Source of the DNA: Bugula neritina
Taxonomy: Eukaryota; Bryozoa; Gymnolaemata; Cheilostomatida; Bugulidae
DNA: 64,000 bases
Reading direction: 5' to 3'
Assembly: GCA_964035545.1 (NCBI GenBank)
Contig: OZ037766.1
Span: 6,611,722 to 6,675,721 of the forward strand
Every line of letters starts with the position of its first letter. Position 1 is the first letter of the stretch. Below, one piece after another: positions 45,001 through 55,700 of this stretch. The notes under the pieces were generated by a model that searched no databases, was not told the DNA's origin, and saw only the letters and a list, made by a program, of their open reading frames with translations. A program made the position numbers and the translations under genes.

Positions 45001-48000
45001 AACTTAGGCAATGCCCTAGAATCATCCGACCAACAGGGGGAACCGAGTGATGAAATAGCTGGAAAAAATTTCCAAGTACACCACTGAGGAGTATAGTATA
45101 ATCAGTGCTTAGCTCTATTCTGTTCCGTAAATGCATAAACTTTAATTCAAAGTGCTTATTAGGTGTTTCCTTGCCTGGTGACAAAGTATCTTTCCAACAA
45201 GACATTAGCCAACTAAAAACATTTGCAGCTGAAAACTAAGTCTAATTAAATGACATTTACAGCACACCATTTTGATACTTAGCCTGCTTAAAAAACTATT
45301 CCATCAAGGGTTCTCACAGAAATAGTGACTATAAACTATAAACGTAAGTTTTTTACTGCAAAACTCCATATTCAAAGTCTCAGCTGACTGACTCACCTAC
45401 TCTGAGGATGTTAGTGGGTGCAGCCGGACCAGACGTACACAGTTGCTGCTCCTCCAGGGTCTGTGTAATCGTATTCAACAGTTGGGTAAAAGGCTGCTGT
45501 GGATTGCTACTGCTGGGGTCAAACAAAGTCACATTTGCTGCAGATATCATCTCTTTACTCATCACCTTCGTGATGTCATAGTAATGACCGAATGAGGATT
45601 GTGCCTGTAAACAGATATACTGACAAAGTTTATTTACTATTACTTTTTTAAAATGTCCTGTTAGTCAAAAGGTGTAATAATTACTTTTTAAAGAATTTTT
45701 AGAGATATATGCAAAGCTCATCAGTCTATCACTTGAAAAGAAACAGTAGATGTTACAATTTAGAATGTAGATTATATTTTCTTCCAAGTGGAGTAAGCAT
45801 GCTATACAGCATACCTTATTGGAAATTAATTGAGAAGATAACTCTAAATGTGTACATAATGATGAGTAATGATCATTGTGTACTGATGAAAAAAAGTTCA
45901 ACAATGGTATGTAAGTTGTTGCAATATTGTCAAAAATAATGTAATACAATATAAAAAAAGGTTATAAAAATTATGACTTTTTACGCAACAATGTACATTA
46001 CATAAAGAAAAGTAATGCTTCAGTCAAACATAACGAATTGTTAACAATTATTATCAAACAGGATTACTGATATCAAGTAGTAGTATTATAACAGTTTTAC
46101 TGTTATGGATAGTCACGAAAAGATGCAACAATTTAAAATTGATACGCCGAGACAAAAAGTTCTGGTCAACAACTGCCAAGGAATGCCTCCAGCAAGCGCA
46201 TTACTTCACAGGTTTGACCCAATAAGACAGGCAATGTCACTGGTTTCAACAGTTACAGCAAACTCTGTGGATGACAAAACAGGTGAACAAATATTGGTGT
46301 TTATCAAATATGACAACACAACTGCAACTTAAATGCATCGCATGTTCATATAACCTTATAGCAGGTGACAATTTGCAAATGATAAAAACTAAAAGTAAAT
46401 ATCGACACCTAACTTTAGAGCATAAAAAGTGTTCTGAGACTGAATAGATTAAAGAGCAATATTCAACAACTCATTGAAGTCATTAATTTTAAAGTTGTCT
46501 CCCCAGTGGCGGCTGGTTGAAATGACCAACTATTGCTTTGCATCTATTCATTGCGAAAAGATAATCAAATATTGGCCAGTTTGTAAGTTAATACATTATT
46601 ATTGTGAGTTTAGAAAGTAGTGAAAAGTCAAAGAAATCGGATGTTAAGAATAACAACTCAAAACAAGTTCACAAGATAGTTTGGCCTGCAGACCAAAGTG
46701 AGATGAAGTATACTATGGAAGGCTTACGAAACATAATTTCAGATTTAGAAAGTCAGATTGAAGGTGAAAGAATATGTATATGTTGAGTCATCAAAAAATT
46801 AAAACTATGATTTTTAAGAACACTATTTTCCAGCAAACTAAAAATACCAGTTTGGAGAGGCTTTTGTTGCTAGATAAATAAGAAAATTTAGCAAAAGCTG
46901 CTGTCAGAAATTTAATTATGTTTTGCTGCAGTATACATGAAATGTTTTGAAAAATCATTTTGATTGCATAGAAAAGAGAAATATTCTGGTTTATAAAACA
47001 TGAACACCTTATAAAGAACATTAGTGATTGGTTTCCCCAAGTTTCAATAAATTTTGAAATTTTAAACATAGCTTCAATTATGCTCGTGAGAATTTGCAGC
47101 GTAAATTTACCACTTCTTTTATTATGTTTGCAGTGTTTACTTGAATAACTCAATATTTGCTAAAACTTGAACTTAGAACAAACCTTTTATTTGAAGGAAA
47201 GAAAAGAAATTGGGAGTCATTTCACGAAAGCTTGCTGACTGAGATGAAGCAGAAGTTAAGGAACATACAGTACGCCAATAATGAAATGAACTGGGTGCGG
47301 AGAGACTGTGAAAGACTGGAAAGGAACTTCTCAGGTCTCAGCTCGGATATGAAAGTCAAAGAGGAAGAAGTAAAGAAGTTGACGAAAGAAATAGACCTTC
47401 CCCTAGGAGAGGTGAGGGCGGCTAACAACTCCATTTTATAAATAAAACAAAATGCTGCTGAAAATCTGAACAGTAAAGCATCAAAAACCTAATATTAATT
47501 AGCACAATATACATATAAGAGCACATAATTGAATAGAATATTATATGTGAAGAATGTTGGAGAAAGTTTTAGGGTTTCAGCTGTAGGAATAAAAATTAAG
47601 CACAATCTTATAAAATCAACAGTAGACATTTTACTGCTACAGGTAAAGAGCTTATTACCCAACATGTGGTCAAGGTACTTGCGGCTGTCTACGGCTCAGT
47701 CAACAGACGTGATGTTGCTAGAAATCACAAACATAAGGAAAAAGTTGCAAAAGTTTGAGCAGCTTGTCAAGAGCAAACAAGAACGACTTAAGAAAAAGGA
47801 GCTAAAGTCTGAGGTTATGAAAAACATGCAAAGAATAACAAAAGTTGCAGGCTCTTCAGCCAGCAGCCACAATATCACAGTAAGACAACTCCTAATACAC
47901 ACAATAGTATGACATTTTCATGGTAAAACCCTTCAGTATAAAGAACTGTAGACATAAATTAGAACTATTGAAAATAGTGAGTATGTTTTTCCTAAACTTG

Positions 48001-50294
48001 ATATGAAAAATCCAATCAGAGACAGCAAATTGCAAAACTATTTCAACATACATTTCTGTTATAGCAATTTCATCTTTTACTTGCGAGTGAGGTGAAGCCG
48101 CACTGAATAAAAAAATGAGACAACTCCTCAAACTGTTGACATACTACATAATTAACTGCCTGCAAGCAAAACATTTATCCATGGCAGACTATATGCAGGT
48201 TTTCTTTGTGCCATCAATGAATGCATTTTCAACTCTAAAACTCTAACATAGGGAGAAGTTAGAAGGCAAACGGATGATACAAACACAAGAGATATAAGAG
48301 ATTTCACAAATAGACTTAGTACTATATTCAGTTCGCTGTTGAATAATACAACACCATCCAGCACTAGCAGCAATGCTGGAACAGAAGCTAATCATAGAAA
48401 CACACCGGACACTCCTGGTTGCAGGTGAGTTTAAACTGAAAAACACAAAATTTCTATTCAACAAATTGAAATTTATAAATTAAACGAACACACATGCCAA
48501 TTAATGAAAAAACACTCACTTTTGAAAAAAAAGTCTAAAACAAAATTATAATATTTAGGAATGCAGAGCCGAGTGGTTCACAAATACCACCACCAACGAT
48601 GTTTACTGACCACGGAGAAGCCATGGATGAGACTGAGGAGATACCAAACGAGAATGAGACTTTATTTGATATAGAAGATGGAGAAAATCTAATGGGACTT
48701 ATTGGAACTTATCTGTAGATATCAAAACTTTAGAAATAGGAATACAGTGAAGTAGATAATATGGCTTATACTTCACTTCTGCCCAATAAAAACCGAGAAT
48801 TTGCAAAGCAACAAATCCTCATGGTGTTTGCACAAATCTTCTTATTTATAACCAACCAACAAGGCAGCGGTGACAAATAAATGGAAGAATTTGTAGACTA
48901 GACCATGTAACTAATAAACTTCATAATGAAAATACCAAAATTTCAAACTAAATGGATTTATTTGCTTTTTTCTTCTAGAAAAAGAGGTCAGATCTGTTGG
49001 CTGTAAATTCAATAAAGTAGCACAGTTTTCAGGATTTTAATTTAACTTGTGTCAAAAAAATTGTTATTGAAAACTTATGAGTATTTCTCATAGATTGTCA
49101 GTAGAATAACATATTGAACGTCTGTGAACACGTCTATTCAGTAGTAAAGAGATGTTATACATCACACCTGATCGGCCATAGCTACGTTCTTGTACCTCCA
49201 GGCTATAGACAAGTCATCTCCTTCAGCACCTGGAGCCTTAGGTAATGGATCAGACGGCATGTGAGTTATGGGCTGTGGGAGATCCTACAGTAAGCATTTA
49301 TATTGAGCCTTTATAAATACAACTATTAGGAATTGTACAATATACGAGTATGCACACACGAAAGCACGGACACACGAACACATATATAATATAATAATAT
49401 AATATAATAATAAAACATAATATAAGATAATATATATATAAGAACAGCAGAATAGATCCATTTGTTTGTTTTACTTCAAGTTGCTGGCTAAATTGATGCA
49501 ACATTGTGAGCCTTCATTCATCCATAATTTTATTAATTATTAGTAATATCTTGACACCAAAAATAAATATTATATTATACCTATTTTTTACTTTATAAAT
49601 ACACTTAATCCTGTAACATAACTATAACTTGATACTGTAACATACGTGTAACTAAATATAAGGGGCACCTGCAGAATGAGTGAAGGTCGCTTGTCAGCAG
49701 ATGCGAGAAGAATTTTGTGTTTACTAGTGACTGCCTCGGCAAGGTAATACTTGAGGAAAAGGCTGGCATATGTGTTGTATTTATCTTCATCTATTAGCAA
49801 GCAAGACCCAACGGCAATACCCCCACCTAGTACCAAAACAGAACAAACACTGGATTATCAATTTCAGCTCAAAACATTACAATTACATATCTTATTAATG
49901 TCGTAAACATGGACTAGGGTAAACTATCACTGGCTAAATTATTCTTTGACATATGATTGGAAAAACAACTCCTTCTTTTATGAGTCAATAAACAAAAAGA
50001 ATAAACCAAAATGTAAACTTACTCAGCACTACCAACTTCAGTAGGCGAGGTGACAATTTGAAGTCAATTTGATTGACTACTGATTCAATAGGCTAGGTGA
50101 CAATTTGATTAATTGACGTAAATATGAAACTATACCGTCTGAAAATTCAAACCTATTAAAGCATCAAGAGATGGTATTCCACTGGAAACTAGAAGTGTAT
50201 GATTCTGTATAGATGGTTTTGTTCCAGGTATGGAGAACACTTTAGCACCTTTCTTATGAAACCCTTTACTTCTGGCAGCATGTTGATGTGCCAT
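39054..50294 (-). CDS. ELP4: Elongator complex protein 4 (8 coding exons found)
   Basis: RecA-fold subunit of the Elp456 ring of Elongator, which modifies wobble uridines of tRNAs. Minus-strand exons: 50294-50153, 49826-49669, 49284-49168, 45604-45397, 45058-44925, 40925-40820, 39754-39648, 39164-39054; phases agree, about 360 aa. Visible: [137 protein letters not shown], and the terminal aspartate-phenylalanine typical of ELP4. Relative to vertebrate ELP4, about 15 residues are missing between VPGHLLD and DIGPLV (the IIARVTTLS region). Both flanking exons are phase 0, so a small in-frame exon may be hidden in 40926-44924 or lost. A probable 5' UTR intron acceptor lies just upstream of the ATG. 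Confidence 0.93.
39757..40325. repeat. 21-bp minisatellite abutting an ELP4 splice acceptor
   Basis: About 27 tandem copies of ACAGATAGGTTACTCATGTAT with scattered single changes. The unit length is a multiple of three, so long open frames exist on both strands. The left end overlaps the ELP4 acceptor at 39755-39756: on the minus strand each unit contains CCTATCTGTA, and the terminal one reads CCTATCTGTAG followed by the exon. The array therefore seems to have grown from the last bases of the intron. The minus frame continues without a stop into the ELP4 exon in its correct reading frame. Confidence 0.93.
41762..44638. mobile_element. 2.9-kb fold-back element (long inverted repeat) in ELP4 intron 5
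   Basis: Arms 41762-42659 and 43739-44638 are reverse complements with only scattered differences over ~900 bases (for example one extra AGT-type unit and a few substitutions). The outer ends read CAATAGAGGGGTTTCAG ... CTGAAACCCCTCTATTG. The ~1.08-kb centre is single-copy in this window. I see no clear target-site duplication: the flanks are ...AACACAGC and TACTCAGA.... It could be a fold-back type DNA transposon or a simple inverted duplication. The arms contain TTTTAAAGTTGTCTCCCC, also found at about 46488-46505. Confidence 0.8.
42660..43738 (-). other. Centre of the fold-back element with uncertain open frames
   Basis: The minus strand holds two open stretches. One is at 43471-43130: 113 codons, strongly hydrophobic, with several possible membrane segments. 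The other is at 42968-42711: 85 codons ending in a polar segment (SNRQVSQIFNQTAKLLREALNP). I recognise neither as a transposase or a known protein, and codon use gives no clear support. They could be exons of a captured gene or chance open frames in AT-rich DNA. Confidence 0.25.
46105..48718 (+). CDS. Nested coiled-coil protein gene in ELP4 intron 3 (about 6 coding exons)
   Basis: A plus-strand gene lies wholly inside the ELP4 intron 45605-49167, antisense to ELP4. Likely exons: 46105-46282, 46614-46763, one beginning near 47160 and ending 47411, 47643-47879, 48252-48424, 48559-48718. Each found border has GT/AG and consistent phase except the junction into the third exon, where I could not match phases; a small exon or different border is missing. 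The predicted protein starts MDSHEKMQQFKIDTP. It has a basic stretch (SEKSKKSDVKNNN), then about 150 residues rich in Lys/Glu/Leu with heptad-like spacing, i.e. coiled coil (MKQKLRNIQYANNEMNW, NIRKKLQKFEQLVKSK), a Ser/Thr-rich linker, and an acidic tail ending MGLIGTYL. I do not recognise the family; the small coiled-coil architecture resembles kinetochore or spindle proteins only in a general way. Confidence 0.65.
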
Positions 50295-52756
50295 TGCGGA
50301 TGTGACCTGTACATAAGAGGAAGAGCAATTCAAATGTCCACATTCTTTAGCCAAATGCAAATAACGTCATAATTATTAGAATAATGCTAATGACTTTTTT
50401 TTAATAACTATAATAATATTGAACTATGTACCTCTTTTAGTATAAGTAGTAAGTAATATTTTTAATTTATAATAAATACTTACAATTATTTATATTATCA
50501 TTATGATTATCATTATGTCAAACTTAAACTTGAAGTTAAACTTAATGATAGTTCAAATTTTTTGCTTTAATATCTGTTGGGTGATAGTGTCTGTAGTCAC
50601 AATGATACTAATACTTGAAGTTGATTCTGTTAGTAAGCATTCAAACTCAAAGTGAGTATGAGTATTGCCTATTGGCATCATCATCAGATCATCATGACTA
50701 TGATTATACCATTACGAGTATGAGTATAACTATAAGCAACACTAACTAACTTTAATTGCAAAGTCAAAGTGTAGTGATTACATTAATGATGCAAAGTGAA
50801 AGTGAAACTTTGACTTTCAGTTTCAACCTAAAACAAACTTTGAACTTCAAGTTGAAGTTGAACAACTGACAAGAGCTCTGAAATTAAAATCTGAACTCTT
50901 CCCATCATAATTTAATAAATAAGTACTCTCAGTTTTACATTACTGAAATATTAGTATATATAGTACAATGATCTATAATATCAATATGAATACCAAACTT
51001 GATAATAATATGAAATTGAATACAACGTCAACAGTGAGCAACATGAACATAATATGCTCATTAATCATTATAGTTATTATTAATAATTATTATCTGGGAT
51101 GCACAGTTATCTAAGTACCTATAAAAGCAGCACCGAGTTGAGAGTGACTGAGCACAGTATTTGTATAGAAATTCCCAACCCGAGAGCCCCAAACTAATGG
51201 CAATGCACTTAGTGACAACCAACTTGGTGCTGTTTCAAGCAATTTTGCACGCAATTTATCAAAACATGCCTAAATAGTTTTATTGCAATGAACTACAACT
51301 TCCTTAGTTATAGTTCAATCCTTAAATATCTATTTTTGAACATTGTGTGGACTCCCACTTTGTTTATTCTGGGAAAGGTGAAGACATACATAAGCTAAAA
51401 CTAGCGTGCCCAGTTCATTCACGTTTGAAAAATTTCTTTCAAAATAATATTATTATTGTTATCTAGATAAGTTGCATCACATGACCCACCAGCTTGATGT
51501 ACTATTACAATAATACTTTAGTTGACTATCACTCAGTATCAGTAGCTACATTTGCTGCAACTAGTATTAGCATAATTTTTACTTTGCTATCACCAAAATT
51601 ACAATGCTACAGAAGCTAATTGTTTTAAAATGAATGTAAATTATATTATTATTACTAATAGTAATACTAATACTAAGTCTAATAGTAAGTCTATTACTAT
51701 TAGTAATACTAATACTTATATTTATATTGACTAATAAACTTATACTATTGCTATTACTATTACTATTAGTATTAGTTGTAGTTATAGTAATACTAATATT
51801 AATAGTAATGCCTGTAATGGTAATACAGTAATCAGTAATGAGTAATCAGTAATGGTAATACTTATACTAATCCAATCGTAATACTATTGCTATTACTAAT
51901 ACTAATAGTAATAGTAATTGAAATCTAATTGTTATAGTCGATAGTCTAAGAATTATTATTTAAACTTTACTATGATTATAGGTATATCAAGTATCAACTT
52001 CAAGTATATCGAATTCAATATGAACATCACCGACATTATGAGTGTGACTATCAGTAGCTATCACCATGACTATGTTTTAGTTTTAAATGTATATTTATGT
52101 TAGTGTTTCACATTTATATTATGGTTATGGTTATCATTATGATTATCATTACGATTATCATTATCATATTCATCGACACCATGATTTAGATCATGATTAG
52201 CATGAAAACGAAAAGTCATTGCTATCATTGTGATCAAACAATATCAAATTTATCATAGTGATGATTATAAACTCATCATCATGTTGGATTTTTTAATTTT
52301 GATCTTTGTAAAAGTAGAGTACTCAATTTTATTATCAAATATGCAGTAGTGGTTTGGACATGATTTTGAAAAAAACAAAAGAAAATTTAAAGCACTAAAA
52401 GTAAAAGGTTAGCAGTAATACCAACAATTTAAATTTTTATAATTTAACATGAAACTTCAATAAAGTTTTAAGCTTTAATAAAACTCAAGACTTCTGATAG
52501 ACTTTGACAATAGGTAAATGGATTGACAAAGTTTAAAAGCACAAAAAAATTGAAGCAATGCAACACTTTTAACTCAAGTTTGTAAATGTCAAGCTTTCAG
52601 TTTGTGGTAATTGCACTATAATTATAATGCATTGTTTGTACATGTTTGATGAAATAAACAGAGTAAATCTTAAATCAGTCAATATCATTATTTGAAATGA
52701 AGACCTATGTTTAATTACTTGCACAGGTTGCATGTTTCTTACAGTTTACAGTCCAA
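50295..52756. other. Divergent intergenic region ELP4 / MAN2B1
   Basis: No coding exon is seen. It should hold the promoters of both genes, whose start codons are about 2.46 kb apart. 50400-51120 and 51640-52300 are low-complexity: TAATACTAATAGTAAT runs and ATCATTATGATTATCATT runs with abundant inverted pairs. The remainder (51120-51640, 52300-52756) is AT-rich without recognisable elements. Confidence 0.55.
51640..52270. repeat. Low-complexity TAATACTAATAG / ATCATTATGATT region
   Basis: Irregular repeats of TACTAATAGTAA-type units (about 51640-51930) followed by ATCATTATGATTATCATTA-type units (about 52125-52270). The same sequence style occurs at 1-550, 15720-16090, 21660-23050 and 50500-50710, so this genome region carries a family of cryptically simple, self-complementary AT repeats rather than single microsatellites. 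Confidence 0.75.
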
Positions 52757-55700
52757 ATGAAGTTGAATAGATGCCTGCTGGTCTGTAGTGTTTTCATATC
52801 TCTTGTGGACTATGTCATCAGCACTTGTGGCTATGAGGTAAGCTGGTATATTGAACTGTTTAGCAGCAGTATTTTTAACAACCGTATTATACTTCTGTCA
52901 TTGTCTTGTACAATAAATATGATGTAAACATAATATTAAGACATATAAATTTTTATTGTTTGTGTTGGAGTGCAAATGCAGACATTTAAGTTTTAAAATA
53001 CATGTGCTGTAATGAGATTGAAACTGGTTTATATATATATATATATAACTTTATGTTCTTAGGCCTGCGATCTTGGCAAAGAAGGGATGATTAACGTTCA
53101 TTTGGTTCCACACACTCATGACGATGTTGGCTGGATCAAAACTGTTGATCAGTACTATGTAGATGGTTAGCGAGACTTCTGCTTATTTATTTAGATGTTT
53201 CATAACTTTCATATAATATCTGTAGGTACATAATATGAACTTGGAAGTTAACATATTATAGTAGTGCAGATTTATAATAGAAAACGTGTTTTAGATCACC
53301 AATTTATGAAATCGTAATTGAACTCTTGCCACTATAATTGTGAATTTTATGTAAGTGACAAGCTAAAACTTAGCACTCATGTTTTTTGTTGGTTTTTTAC
53401 TGTTGATCTTAGATCTTAGCTCATTGATTATGCTTCCAACTCCTGTGAAAATTTATAATATCAAGGCACCAAAAATATTTTCAATAGCGAGGGGGGAGTG
53501 TATTGCTCTTTGTCCATATGGGTTGCTGTATTGTAGAGGTGCAATACATTCTGGACAGTGTGGTCTTAGCCTTAGAGGCAAACCCAAAGAGAAAGTTTAG
53601 CTACGTTGAGACAGCATTCTTCTATAGGTGGTGGAATCAGCAAGATGATGCTGTAAAACTCAAAGTCAAACAACTGGTTAACAATGGTTAGTCATTTGGA
53701 AACTGATGTTCAATACAATACACACTGCTTAGACTGCATTATCATGTTGAGAACTCAAAGCATCTTTATTCTAGCATCAAGTCAAGTACTTTGTAAAAGT
53801 AGAGTATAAAATGTGTTATTTATAGGAATTACATAAATAATTATTTAGACATGTTTGCTCTGCTGTCTAATAAGATATTGTGACTGGCCTCCAAGTCAAT
53901 TGCCAATTTGTACTAAAACATTTATGCCTCATTCGCTCAACCACAAATGTCTATCAAGTGGGTTAACTTGTATATGGTCACATGATCTAATCACATGATT
54001 TAATTGATTCTAAGTTATACCAATATCATAGCTTGAAATTTGTTGATAAGTATAATGTTTTGGTGTTCAGCTTCTAGTAGAATAGCTGTTAGAGCCTATA
54101 TATAAAACTTTATTACTGGTACAACTGTTACATACTAAATATGAAACTGTAACTTATATAAAATACATAAGTAACTGAGTTTTAGCTAGAGGTTATGTAA
54201 GCAAGTTGTAAAGCTATAATTTTTGTTAAGATTTAAATTTCAAATCTTTTCAAAATTTTGCAGGGAAAATAATGTAATAATAATAATAATATAATAGAAT
54301 ATAGTCAATTGAGTGGTTATGGCTGTGTAGACTCTCTTACTGTTGTCATGACCTTCCATGGCGGTATATTATTAACACTTCAATTGCATGATAACAGGTC
54401 AGCTGAGCTTCATCCTTGGTGGCTGGTGTATGAATGACGAAGCAGCAACTCACTATAACGCTATAATAGACCAGCACACGATTGGAGTGAAATGGCTCAA
54501 AGAGAACTTTGGAGAATGTGGCAGACCTCTGGTTGCTTGGCAGATTGACCCATTTGGTCACTCCAAGGAACAAGCTAGTCTCTTTGCACAGGTTATTTTC
54601 TTTTACTTTACGATGGACTAAATTACGAAGGCTTGTTTCATACAATTTTTTACCTCTAAATTTGTGCTTTGAATTTATGATGCCATAATATCTGCATGTA
54701 TACAGTTTCTTTACAATAGTAAGTTTTGTAGATATATGCAGTGTTGCGCGCTGCACCTTTAAACAACAGGCAGCTTAGATTTGCATGTCCCAGTTTTGAG
54801 TCAACATAATTTGATATTAAAGAATGGGTTTCCAAAACTAGATGATATACATGTGTTTGGGTTACAGATGGGGTATGATGCTGTGTACTTTGCTCGAATT
54901 GACTACCAGGACTATGCAAGGCGCAAGAAAGATAAGGAGTTGGAGATGATTTGGAGAGCTAGCCCTGACCTCAATACGGAGCTGTTTGCTGGCGCCCTCT
55001 ATGGCCAGCACTACGGCCCTCCACCAGGAATGAACTTTGACATATACGCTCAAAATAACATACAAGTGAGTTCCTTGTTTACTACTAAAACTTTAACATA
55101 ATTAGGGCTGTTTGCAAATAATTTGTTATTGGTATCAATAGATATTTGAGAAGCCTGCTTTTTCATGCCATGTTATGTACTTGATGTGCTTTGCTGAATA
55201 TACAATCCTAATCCTACTATTGTATGCTGAGCAACAGATTTATTTATATATAGGTTAGTGGGGGGAGGAAGAAATGTTTCTTGAAGGTTACAGTAAGGTG
55301 TATGAACAATGTGAATGCGTTTAGCTAGGCTAATGTTCAACAGATAATATCACCGAAAAGAATCTTCTGCTTTTCACCTTAATACACTTTCTTGAGAATT
55401 ATATTTTGGTGCAGCCCTGAACAAGCTATCAACTCTTAAGTCTTTTGTCTGGCATATATTTTTATATCAATTATAGAAAAGGATGCTGCATTGGGTGTTC
55501 CAAAGTTCACATTTGTTGTTACAAGTTGGTTACTGGCTACAATCCCTACCATCAACATCTCTCATGTGATCTAAAATGACATCTGCCAATGACAGTTGTT
55601 TTTTACTTGTTGACATGTAGCAATAATATAGACTTCACAATGTAAACATGGCAATGACATAGAAATTGTGATGGGAGACTGATAATGTTGTAAATTTTTC

